This document shows, piece after piece, positions 11,930 to 24,403 of a stretch of 64,000 nucleotides of DNA. Below the pieces are notes generated by a model. The model was not told where the DNA came from. It did no database searches and saw only the letters and a program-made list of their open reading frames with translations. The stretch is from Spinacia oleracea (taxonomy: Eukaryota; Streptophyta; Magnoliopsida; Caryophyllales; Amaranthaceae): the NCBI RefSeq assembly GCF_020520425.1, contig NC_079489.1, forward strand, positions 15,276,001 through 15,340,000, given 5' to 3'. The stretch's first letter is position 1. Every line of letters begins with the position of its first letter. The translations under genes and the position numbers were made by a program.

Positions 11930-13833
11930 ATTGTCATAATATTACTCTTTTCCCTCCCATTATTCCCAAAATTTTAAAACCCCTGAATATTTTCCCCGAA
12001 AATTTTAAAACCCCGCCCTTGTAAATTTTCCCCCAAAATTTTTATACCCAAAATTTTCATACAGCTTGAATTGTTACCAAAAAAAAACAAGAAGAAAGAA
12101 ATGGCAACAGAAATCAAAAAACACAAAGACGTAATTATTCTAGAGAGAGGAGGGAGACTCAAGAAATTCGTGAAGTAGATCGACGGTCCTTCATCGCAAT
12201 TCACGATTCGCAATTCAAAATTCGCAGTTCGCAATACGCAGTCACTGGTTCTAGGGTTTAGAGGATCTGCAATTCGCAAGCAGAGGGTTTAAAAGGTCTG
12301 CAACATCACCAAGAAGAAGGTAGGGGACGACGAAGGAAGGAGACAGATCCCATTCAAACTCTACTCCCGTACAACATATTCACAAACTCTCGCAAGGTTT
12401 CCTATTTTGATTAAATTTCTGTCCTCAATTGCGTTTAGGATTTGCTATTTAGGATTTTGATGATTTGCAATCATAGGTGTTACATGTCATCTCTTTGCAA
12501 TAATTTGATTTTCGTATCCCTTTGTGCTTCAACGTTCTCTGATTCTGTTTTTATTTTTCCTGAGCAATTTTATTTTACTTGAGTTTATTTTTATGTGCAA
12601 TTGTTTTTACTTGAGTTTATTTTTCCTGAGCAATTTTATTTTACTTGAGTTTTTTTTTTTATGTGCAATTTTTTTTACTTGAGTTTATTTTTCCTGAGCA
12701 ATTTTATTTTACTTGAGTAATTTTTTAGACTAAAGCCTGCTGTATTTCGCCACAATAAATTGATCTTCCTGGTTTATTTTAGTTCGATAAATCATCTGCC
12801 TCGTTTTGATTTAACACAATTCTGCTCTACCGCGCTTGATAAAAGAACTTAAAACTCTGTTATGAGAAAATTTTCGGTTTTTCCTGCAGTGATAAAAACT
12901 GTATTGTCTTGCAAAGTTTCAATTAGATCATCTGAAAACAACTAAATTTTCTAGTGATGGTGTTTTTGTAAAGTACATGTTTCAATTCGACTTCTATTCA
13001 CATGTTGGCTTTAGCCATGACCTTATGTACAAGTTTCTCTTGGCACTTAATGAACTTATATATATTGCTCCTGATCTCTGAGGTTCTCCTGTATTGTGTC
13101 TTAGCCGAGATAATAAAACAACCCCTCGAAAAAGTTTACAACCTTAGAGTATAATGGATGGACAATGTCTTAGCCGAGGTTCTCATGTATGCTGTTTCTT
13201 ACACATTTTTAATCACAGTTAATTTTTATTGGTGCATTTTTCAACCTTTGACATCTTTAACTGATGCACCAAACAAAACCTGAAAGTTCATGTATTCAGT
13301 GATATTATACACTTTAGAGATGAACCTGAAAGTTTTCATCATTTTCTTGTAACATGATAGAAAACTACAACAATTCCTGTACTAAATTAGTAAATGCTAG
13401 AGTCTGCAGGACCTTTTTTTTTCCTGATTTTTGATGAACTCATGATAAGGGATAGCTGCAATTCTGCAAACAGACCTAGTGCAGCAGCTGTTAAATTGCA
13501 TCCATAATCATGTGTCTGTGAGTTAGCTTCTAGATTATTTATGTTCACTTATTAGCACAAATTGTGAATGTACCCACCGGCCGGACTCCCTGTCCATTCC
13601 ACCTTCGGATAGGGCACATGTCATTTGGTAGGTTATCACAGCCTGAGGTACTTGGTAGGCTTTGTATTGTCTCAACACCATTGTTCTCCTCAACCTTCCC
13701 AAATTACTGAGAATAGGCAAAATAGAAACTTAATTCAAAGATGTGGAGATTGAGATTAAGGCATATAAGGTGGAAATAACAAAATAAACATGGAGAGGGG
13801 AGAGAGGCCAAGAAGAAACCAGAAGAAGAGACC
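11930..13833. other. CACTA interior, left part; unrecognised
   Basis: CT-rich, GA-rich and intron-like sequence, possibly the 5' UTR and first exons of an element gene, but no protein motif could be recognised. Includes a short minisatellite (12551-12725). The open frame 13535-13720 (minus) has no recognisable content. Confidence 0.4.
12551..12725. repeat. Short minisatellite in the CACTA interior
   Basis: Nearly three copies of a 60-70-bp unit built from TTTTTCCTGAGCAATTTTA and TTTTACTTGAGTTTATTTTT with TATGTGCAATT spacers. Units vary mainly in T-run length. Confidence 0.8.
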
Positions 13834-16726
13834 TGTAATCCCCCGTAATTTTATACATTTTATTAATATATTTTAACGTATAAGTAATTATATTAAAATA
13901 GAATTTACGAATTTTGAAATAAATATTTAAGTAACGAATATTTATTTTTATACGTTTTAAATATTTCAACGATTTATGAAATTAAAATTATTTTAGAACT
14001 TTTTGTTGAAAAGAAATCGAATTACAAAAACCGTTTGAATTTGGAAAACAATCCTAATGGGTTTTGGATTCAAACACTTAAACTCAATCCTAGTTCTAGC
14101 CCAAAATGATAAAGCCCAAATAACAAAAACTCAAATTCTTTACTCCCTCCTCTTTCTATTTCACGTGAAAACCCAAAACCCAAAACCCCTTCCCTTCTCC
14201 TTCACTTTCACGTGAACCAGGACCCTCAACCCTCAACCTCATTGTTGCTTCCGCCACGCCGCCAAACCAGTCGTCGGAGACCACCGTTGTCCCTCACCGC
14301 AGCTTCAAACGCCGGTAACTCCTCCATCTCTTGCTTCATTGTTCTTGCTTCTCCTTCGTTCTTATTCTTATCCTCTTGGTTGTTTTTGTTGCTCTCTGCC
14401 GCCACCACCACTGCGCAACTGGTTGCGCCGCACCATCACAGCCACCGTGCACTGTTGCTGCACCGCCCAACTCGCCAACCAACGTTTTCCATCATCCTCT
14501 TTCTTGTTTCTTCATTTTCACGACAGCAGCCAAGCACGACTAAGTGCGACCACCGTAGTCACCACCACCAGGCTCCAGCCGCGTCGCCCGTTCCCCGCGA
14601 CCACCGCCCTGTGCCGCGCCGCCTGTGCTCCGCCGGCCAGCCTCCTCTCTCCTCTTTAATTCTTGGTTATTTCTTAAACCCTAAGTAACTAATTATTTTA
14701 ATTAAATATAGTTGTTAATTTAAATTATGTTCTTGATATTAAATTTATAATTTTTATGGTTTGAACATGATTTTCAGATTTGGGTTGAGATTATAAACGA
14801 ATTAATTTTCAGTTTTTGATTAAAATATAAGTTAGGGTTTAATCATGTTTTATTAATTCGAATTATATTTTCTTGAATTAAAGTTATAGTTTTATGATTT
14901 AAATTATAGATTTCAGATTATACGAATTATATAATAAAGTTACTAATTTTCAGATTATATTATATTGGTTAAATTAGTGCTTTTAAGTAGTAAAGTGTGA
15001 CTTTTGAGGTTTTAAAGGCTTTAAATCATAATAGAAAGATTATATATTATTAAAGTTATTATTTTTATGATTTTAAAGATGTCGAATATATTTTGAGTAA
15101 GCTTTTAATTATTTTAGATTGCTGTAAATTTAAAGTATGATGCTTTGAAAGTTTTCAACGAATTTCAATAATTAATATAATAATTATGATGCTAGGAAAC
15201 CAAATATTCAAGTTTCGATATTGAAAAATGTTCTAATTATGTTTAGGAAGGGTTTGAAGCTCCCTAATGTTGTTGAAAATTCAATATGAATTGATATGAG
15301 TCTATATTGGTTGTTGTTAGGTGGAGAATTCTCCGTAGGCGACTTTTGAATTATTAAAGTGGTCTTGCAGTTTGTTTACACAAGGTACGTACATACCTGC
15401 GTGCTTGGAATGTGTGCTAATTGTTGAAATCATGTTGATATTATTGTTGAACTTGGTGATGTTGATATTATAGACAAACTTGGTTATATGGAATGTGCAT
15501 GTTTAATACTGTTGGACAAACTTATTGAACTTATTTTGCACTATAAGAACTGTAACATGTTAGTATGGATGTTTGATACAAACATGTTGGTTGGGAACAC
15601 TAGATTATTCTATATGATTGGGTTGGATCGATTGGTTGTTGTTCCCTTTCTATCTTTTCACTACTTTATAAGGGCGGAGGACCTTGTTTAGTAAGTTGAA
15701 ACTCTATGCCCATATACAGGGTTGCTCATGGTTAAAGGAAAGGTTGGTTAAGTTGGAATGAGTCTTGATTTATGCTTTTATGATCACTTACTTAATTCCA
15801 AGATAAAAACAGTTGTGAACAAAGGTGAATTGTCTGTCTTATGTAATGGTTGAGTCATAACGGAATCTCAATTTGTAAATCATGTAAAGTGAAACTGAAT
15901 AGCAATAGCTTTAGACTGTGCACGTCTGAAGTGACGGACAAACAGGAGTTGGGGTTCATGGTGGTAGCCCATGGCCTTTTCTGGGACCGGATTGATCACC
16001 GTGTCCTATTTTTATTTAAACGTTCCTCGATATCGCAGGTCACTGAGGTTACGGAGTCGCGCCCGTACCTCGTCTTCCTTAGTGAAGACTTCTGGATGGT
16101 CAACTCGGTCCATTGTCTATTTCAACTAGAATAATATTATTGCTAAAAGTCTAGCCTAGTCTAGTCTGGTCAAGTATGGTCGTCAAACTATCATGTTTTG
16201 TCTGCCCTTGTTTGTGTTCATTAGTATCATGTTAGGGTTGTTCGTTTAATAGAATCATGTTAGGATTATTATTGATTTAGTATGTAGTACTCAGCTTTGC
16301 TGATTACGTGCTTTTGCTTGTGCATGTTGATCATGGCTATGCCTTATTGATCCTGTGATGACCCAATCTTTGGTGAGCAGTCTCTAAGGATCAATAAGCA
16401 TTGTCCATCTGCAGGTTTGAAGATGTTGCATCATTGGGATCGGGAATAGAGAGCTTGTATTTAGTTTTGATTTACTAAGTTGACTTGGGTTTGCTTAATT
16501 GGACTTTAAACTTGTCATACTATTTATATTTCCTTATTTTCGTTGGTTGATTTTTGGGACTAAACCTGTAATCGATTATTTATAAACCTAAAGTTAGTTT
16601 TATGTTTTCCGCTGCAAAATTCTGAATAAGCCGTTACGTTTTCACACGGGCGATAATGCCTTGATAATTCTCCACGTTTATATTAAAAGGTTATTTTAGA
16701 AAATTGAGAATTGTCGGGGTGTTACA
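13834..16726 (+). repeat. Left LTR of the Gypsy-type element
   Basis: 2,893 bp, TG...CA ends. A GC-rich, C-rich block at about 14215-14660 contains open frames rich in Pro, Ser and Arg; the rest is AT-rich. These frames recur unchanged in the right LTR and are not host genes. Confidence 0.93.
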
Positions 16727-19700
16727 AAGTGGTATCTAGAAGCTAAGGTTTTACTTTAACAATTTTTTTTAGGCGCCTAACTATCTAGTTATTTAAAATG
16801 AATTTCTTAAAAATCGAGCTTCTACGCATTATAGTGTTCAAAAATTGGTACTTTTTTTGGGGGGCCGATTTCCTTTTATCTTGTTTGAAAGTATATAATA
16901 TTTCTTATTTAAGTTCGGAATTAACTTATTTATTCGAAACTTTTCGTTTATGTGAATTAAGTACGTTTTTCTTTATTTTCGAAATTAAATTAAATATATT
17001 CGAAAAAAATAAAATAAAAATCTTATTCCTTAAGTATATTTATTCGTTTAATATTTATTCGTTTAATAAATATTTATTCGTTTATTATTTATTCGTTTAA
17101 TAAAAATTTCTTATTAATTATTCGTAAAAAAAAAAAAAAAAAAAAAAAAATTATTTTATCTATTCGTTTATTATTAATTCGTTTAATAAACTTTTTTCTT
17201 ACTAATCGTTCTTGTTTTATTCTTTAAATTCTTCAATGTTTGACCTATTATGATTTATTATGAGAGATGGGTAATATAGGAAAGGGCATATAGGATAGAA
17301 TTATATGTGCATTAGTAGTTAATTGCTAGCATAAGAAGTTAATTGCTATGTGCATGTGTTAAATGTTTAAGTGTTGCATGTAAATGTGCATAGAAATTGT
17401 TTGATTCCACAAAACTTATTGTTTTATTGAATTCTGATTATGCTTTGGTTGGGAAATCGTTAGTAAGATCTTAAGTTGTTTGTTTCATGAATAAAACGCT
17501 TCTTTCCAAGTACACCAACATAGGATCCTTCGAGAAGATCGACGAATACTGAGGATCTAGATTTCACTTCACAAATTTCCAAGGAAAGAACAAATAGACA
17601 AGATGCCTTAAACATTTGAAGTTGTAATAGTTAGTTTGTTCTTAAATGTTTTGGAGAATAAGTAGCAAAGCTACAACAGTTTAAAGTTAAAGCAATAAGA
17701 GTTTGAGTTATTCTTTATTCTTTTAAGGATGTATTAAACCTTTATAGAATTAGCAATAAAAGTTAAAGCATTCGTTTCCAATGTGAGAATTCCATAATTC
17801 GCCAACAATAGTTTATGTTTATGTCATAGAACTTTTAATTTTATTTTGAGGACAGGTGTGTTGTGGATATTTAGGATTGTTATTAACATTCTTTTGGGAA
17901 ATAGAGTTAGATCATTGATTATCCAAAGGATCAAGAGTTTATTTTGGGCACGCAAAGAGAATGTTTTCTTCTTTATTCTACCTTATTATTCGCGATGATT
18001 GAAGTTATTCCTTGTTTCTCAGCTGAATGTTCTGCATGCAAATATCATTCGTAGATGATTGTTCATTTTATGTGAATTTTGGATGTTGGTGTGATATTAC
18101 ATTGCTAGAGGATAATATAAGTAAAGTTTTGAACCTGAATTAGAGTATATTAATCTCAGGTCGCGTTCTAGGATGACCAACAGTAATGACATAGATGCTG
18201 TTATTCGCCTCTTGGCGGAAAAGCTGACCCTACGTTTTTAGAAAACCGGGTTGGAGAGTTTGAGAAATCGTTTGGGGTTGTGAACTGTCCTGAGAATATG
18301 AGAGGGGGTCAAGTTGTCATGTATTTGAAAGATGATGCCGATTTATGGTGGAGAGAGAATAGAGTTAGGCTTAGCGCTGCTGAGAGATTCAATTAGGATT
18401 CAATTGTTACTGCCTTAAGGGAAAGTTTTACCCTACCTTTTATGAGAAAGCAAAAGTTTAGGAATTCATAAACCTTAGTATGAGGAGCACGACCATAGCT
18501 GAATACGATGCAGACTTATAGCATGACCACCTTAGGATTAAATGGGGAAACCTTTATGTCTTTAGATATTGTGTATGGGAAAGCTGCTCATATTTATGGC
18601 CTGTAGTCCAAAAGGGACAAGAAAAATGTTGTTGGGGAGAAAATAAAAGAGTTTAATGCTGGGGAAAACCAAAGGAATTTCAAGAGGAATATGAATGAGA
18701 ATATCAATGGGAATGGAAATAGAAATAGAAACTTTCAAGGAAGGAACAAGCAGGGTCACAACAATAAGAACCAATATGAGAGAGTGTATCACTGTAAGAT
18801 GTGCAATAACAACCATCCTGGTAGGAATTGTAAGGGAGAATTAATGAACTGTAACTATTGTCAGAAAAAGGGGCATAGGAAGTATGAGTGCGTTACTAAG
18901 CAGAAAAGGGAACAAAATGGTAATGAAGTGGTAACCAGGTGAAGTCGGGATTTAACCAGTCCAGAAATTAGAGTTCGAAGCCTATAGGGTCGCAAGACAG
19001 CCAAGGAAACCTCCATAAGTCTGCTAATTAGAATAACAACCATAACAAAGCCCCGGGTAAACTGTTTGTGATAAGTCGAAATGAAGCTGAACGACCTGTT
19101 GACTTAGTTTCTGTTACTTTTCTATTAACTCCGTGCTAGTTAGAAAGTTATTTGATCCGGGGAAAGCTTATTCTTTTGTTTCGTCATCTCGTATTAAGAG
19201 TCTGAAGTTAGTAGATTTTGAGGTGATTGATTTACCTGTTAGTATACCTACTGGTATAACCTTAAGGTGTACCAAGTTATTTAAGAACTTTCCTTTGAAG
19301 ATAAAAGATTGCGTTTTCTTTTTGACTTGATAGAGTTTAATGAGAAACCTAGATGTAATTCTGGGAATGGACTGGCCAAGTTTTTGCAAGGCTAAGGTAG
19401 ATTGTGAAATTCCGAAAGTAAGTTTAAGGAACCCTATGGGAAGGTTGACCTCATGTGGATGTTTTGAGAAGTCCAAGAACCTTAGTTATTTCTGTAATGC
19501 AAGTGAGGAAATTGATGAATAGAGAGTGTGAACGATTTTTCTGTAGTGTGTTAGAGGTGAGTAAAGAAGTTGGAGTTAAAATCGAGGATGTTGCCATTGT
19601 GAATGGATTCATTGATGTGTTTCCGGGTGAAGTTGCGAGTATGTCACCTGCTAGAGCCTTTGAGTTCATTATAGAGTTAAATTCTGAAACGGCACCTATA

Positions 19701-21505
19701 TCCAAGGAACCATATAGCATGACACCTCCTGAAATGAGCTAATTAAGACACAATTACAAGAGTCGTTTCGTTAAGGGGTATATTAGGCCTAGTGCATAAC
19801 CGTGGGGAGCTCCTGTGTTGTTTGTTAAGGAGAAAGATAAGAGTATGGAACTATGCATCGATTTTAGGGAGCTAAACACCATCAATAACAAGTATCCCTT
19901 GCCTAGGATAGATGACATATTGGATCAATTGAATTGGGCGAGTGTGTTCTCGAAGACTGATTTGCGTTTGAAGTACCACCAATTGGGAATAGCTGATAAG
20001 GGTCTAAGACCTCATTAGGATTCGTCATTGTCATTATGGGTTTTAGAGTAACGTCTTTTGGGTTAACCAATGCACCTGCATTAATTATAGACTTGATGAA
20101 TGAGATTTTCTACGAATTCCGAATTAAGTTCGTTATGATGTTATTAATGATATCCCTATTTATGCAAGGAATGAGAAAGAGCATGACAAACACTTGAGGA
20201 TTACTTGGAGACGCTTAGGAAGAATCTAGTTTTATTAAATGAAGTATACAAATCTTGAAGTCATATGTGTATAAGTGACACCGACAGAAAAGTGAAGGAC
20301 TAAATTGATTGAGAACTATGTTACGTAAGGGAATAAATTTAAGAGAAGATTTGAGTGGTCCAGGATCGTTGGAAATCATTGTTGGCTGGAAAAGATGAAA
20401 AGAAATACATGAATTGGTGCAAGAGCTAAGAGTTAAGCCCAAAAGTTATACACCCATGAAAAGTGTAATGAGGTTCGGTATCAAGGAAAAGTTGAACAGA
20501 AGGAGTTTCTGTAGATCATGCTAAGATTCAAGCTGTGAGTGAGTGACCTACTCCAAAAAACGTGTCCGATACTTGAAGTTTTATAGGCCTAGATGACCAT
20601 TATAGGAGGTTGTGAAAGACTTTTGGAAGAAAGCAAAACCAATGACCAACTTGTTGAAAAAGGAATCGAAATTCAAGTGAAGTGAGAAATGTGAGGAAGC
20701 TTTCTAGATTTAGCTGTTGTCGCGTCAATTTAAACCTTATAAGGCTAATTACCAAACCCATGACCTAGAGTTAGCTGTTATGGTGTTATCTACGAATATT
20801 TGGAGACATTACCTTTATAGGGCAACATATAAGATCCTTACCGAGAACAAAAGTCTGAAATTTTGGCAATAAGGTCCAGTTGAATCTTGGGGACAACATT
20901 GAAAATGAATATTTCTTTCCACCCTGCAACCGATAGACAGATTGAGATTACTAACGGAATTTATGTTGAAAACCTGTGTTATTGACTCTAAGGGTAATTG
21001 GGAAAGCCACCCAGGTTCGATTGAATTTTCGTGCATCAATAGTTACCATGCAAGCATTACGATGTCACATGTTGAGGCATTGTATGGAAAGAATTATAGA
21101 AGTCTTACTTGTTGGAATGAGTTTAGTGAGAATATTGTATTGAGGACATAATTCGTTGAGGAAGAAATACCCAAAGTTATTCCCTGAGATGAGTTACGAG
21201 GGCGTAACTCGTTTTCTTTAAGAGGGTTAGAATGCGATATAAATTCGCGCTTTTTACCTATTTTTATGGTATTTTATGCATTTTATGCTCATTTTTAGCA
21301 ACTTAAACATGTTGGTGCAAAGTAAATAAATTCTCCGCATAAGAAAAAGGTGTTCTTGAGTAACACAAACATCTTTGAGTTGGCAAATGAGTGCACAAGA
21401 GTGTCACAAAGTACTTCTACAGTAAGAATAAGTTGAAAACTTTTGAAAAATGTGTGAATTTTCGTGTCAAGTTTCGGGACGAAACTTCTTTTAAGAGGGG
21501 TAGAT

Positions 21506-24398
21506 TGTAATCCCCCGTAATTTTATACATTTTATTAATATATTTTAACGTATAAGTAATTATATTAAAATAGAATTTACGAATTTTGAAATAAATATTT
21601 AAGTAACGAATATTTATTTTTATACGTTTTAAATATTTCAACGATTTATGAAATTAAAATTATTTTAGAACTTTTTGTTGAAAAGAAATCGAATTACAAA
21701 AACCGTTTGAATTTGGAAAACAATCCTAATGGGTTTTGGATTCAAACACTTAAACTCAATCCTAGTTCTAGCCCAAAATGATAAAGCCCAAATAACAAAA
21801 ACTCAAATTCTTTACTCCCTCCTCTTTCTATTTCACGTGAAAACCCAAAACCCAAAACCCCTTCCCTTCTCCTTCACTTTCACGTGAACCAGGACCCTCA
21901 ACCCTCAACCTCATTGTTGCTTCCGCCACGCCGCCAAACCAGTCGTCGGAGACCACCGTTGTCCCTCACCGCAGCTTCAAACGCCGGTAACTCCTCCATC
22001 TCTTGCTTCATTGTTCTTGCTTCTCCTTCGTTCTTATTCTTATCCTCTTGGTTGTTTTTGTTGCTCTCTGCCGCCACCACCACTGCGCAACTGGTTGCGC
22101 CGCACCATCACAGCCACCGTGCACTGTTGCTGCACCGCCCAACTCGCCAACCAACGTTTTCCATCATCCTCTTTCTTGTTTCTTCATTTTCACGACAGCA
22201 GCCAAGCACGACTAAGTGCGACCACCGTAGTCACCACCACCAGGCTCCAGCCGCGTCGCCCGTTCCCCGCGACCACCGCCCTGTGCCGCGCCGCCTGTGC
22301 TCCGCCGGCCAGCCTCCTCTCTCCTCTTTAATTCTTGGTTATTTCTTAAACCCTAAGTAACTAATTATTTTAATTAAATATAGTTGTTAATTTAAATTAT
22401 GTTCTTGATATTAAATTTATAATTTTTATGGTTTGAACATGATTTTCAGATTTGGGTTGAGATTATAAACGAATTAATTTTCAGTTTTTGATTAAAATAT
22501 AAGTTAGGGTTTAATCATGTTTTATTAATTCGAATTATATTTTCTTGAATTAAAGTTATAGTTTTATGATTTAAATTATAGATTTCAGATTATACGAATT
22601 ATATAATAAAGTTACTAATTTTCAGATTATATTATATTGGTTAAATTAGTGCTTTTAAGTAGTAAAGTGTGACTTTTGAGGTTTTAAAGGCTTTAAATCA
22701 TAATAGAAAGATTATATATTATTAAAGTTATTATTTTTATGATTTTAAAGATGTCGAATATATTTTGAGTAAGCTTTTAATTATTTTAGATTGCTGTAAA
22801 TTTAAAGTATGATGCTTTGAAAGTTTTCAACGAATTTCAATAATTAATATAATAATTATGATGCTAGGAAACCAAATATTCAAGTTTCGATATTGAAAAA
22901 TGTTCTAATTATGTTTAGGAAGGGTTTGAAGCTCCCTAATGTTGTTGAAAATTCAATATGAATTGATATGAGTCTATATTGGTTGTTGTTAGGTGGAGAA
23001 TTCTCCGTAGGCGACTTTTGAATTATTAAAGTGGTCTTGCAGTTTGTTTACACAAGGTACGTACATACCTGCGTGCTTGGAATGTGTGCTAATTGTTGAA
23101 ATCATGTTGATATTATTGTTGAACTTGGTGATGTTGATATTATAGACAAACTTGGTTATATGGAATGTGCATGTTTAATACTGTTGGACAAACTTATTGA
23201 ACTTATTTTGCACTATAAGAACTGTAACATGTTAGTATGGATGTTTGATACAAACATGTTGGTTGGGAACACTAGATTATTCTATATGATTGGGTTGGAT
23301 CGATTGGTTGTTGTTCCCTTTCTATCTTTTCACTACTTTATAAGGGCGGAGGACCTTGTTTAGTAAGTTGAAACTCTATGCCCATATACAGGGTTGCTCA
23401 TGGTTAAAGGAAAGGTTGGTTAAGTTGGAATGAGTCTTGATTTATGCTTTTATGATCACTTACTTAATTCCAAGATAAAAACAGTTGTGAACAAAGGTGA
23501 ATTGTCTGTCTTATGTAATGGTTGAGTCATAACGGAATCTCAATTTGTAAATCATGTAAAGTGAAACTGAATAGCAATAGCTTTAGACTGTGCACGTCTG
23601 AAGTGACGGACAAACAGGAGTTGGGGTTCATGGTGGTAGCCCATGGCCTTTTCTGGGACCGGATTGATCACCGTGTCCTATTTTTATTTAAACGTTCCTC
23701 GATATCGCAGGTCACTGAGGTTACGGAGTCGCGCCCGTACCTCGTCTTCCTTAGTGAAGACTTCTGGATGGTCAACTCGGTCCATTGTCTATTTCAACTA
23801 GAATAATATTATTGCTAAAAGTCTAGCCTAGTCTAGTCTGGTCAAGTATGGTCGTCAAACTATCATGTTTTGTCTGCCCTTGTTTGTGTTCATTAGTATC
23901 ATGTTAGGGTTGTTCGTTTAATAGAATCATGTTAGGATTATTATTGATTTAGTATGTAGTACTCAGCTTTGCTGATTACGTGCTTTTGCTTGTGCATGTT
24001 GATCATGGCTATGCCTTATTGATCCTGTGATGACCCAATCTTTGGTGAGCAGTCTCTAAGGATCAATAAGCATTGTCCATCTGCAGGTTTGAAGATGTTG
24101 CATCATTGGGATCGGGAATAGAGAGCTTGTATTTAGTTTTGATTTACTAAGTTGACTTGGGTTTGCTTAATTGGACTTTAAACTTGTCATACTATTTATA
24201 TTTCCTTATTTTCGTTGGTTGATTTTTGGGACTAAACCTGTAATCGATTATTTATAAACCTAAAGTTAGTTTTATGTTTTCCGCTGCAAAATTCTGAATA
24301 AGCCGTTACGTTTTCACACGGGCGATAATGCCTTGATAATTCTCCACGTTTATATTAAAAGGTTATTTTAGAAAATTGAGAATTGTCGGGGTGTTACA
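21506..24398 (+). repeat. Right LTR of the Gypsy-type element
   Basis: Same length as the left LTR. All six open frames of 60 residues or more in it match those of the left copy residue for residue, and every stretch compared by eye is identical. Confidence 0.93.
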
Positions 24399-24403
24399 AG
24401 ACC

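Larger units (their letters stand above)
13834..24398 (+). mobile_element. Ty3/Gypsy-type LTR retrotransposon, fossil with very similar LTRs
   Basis: A 10,565-bp element inserted in the CACTA transposon. The LTRs (13834-16726 and 21506-24398) are both 2,893 bp, start TGTAATCCCC and end TGTTACA. AGACC is duplicated on both sides (13829-13833, 24399-24403). A primer-binding-like site (TGGTATCTAGA) follows the left LTR and a purine tract (AAGAGGGG) precedes the right one. The 4.8-kb interior shows, in order, a long leader, a gag-like part with two CCHC-like knuckles (18690-18940), a protease-like part (about 19130-19330), reverse transcriptase (about 19740-20200) and a trace of the integrase end (about 20880-21150). 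Much of the RNase H/integrase part is missing. The interior is broken, with more than ten breaks. The matching LTRs imply a recent insertion. Confidence 0.93.

Noticed and set aside
14212-14688. Pro/Ser-rich open frames of 158, 106 and 70 residues (also at 21884-22360)
   Set aside because: They lie wholly inside LTRs and owe their length to a C-rich base composition.
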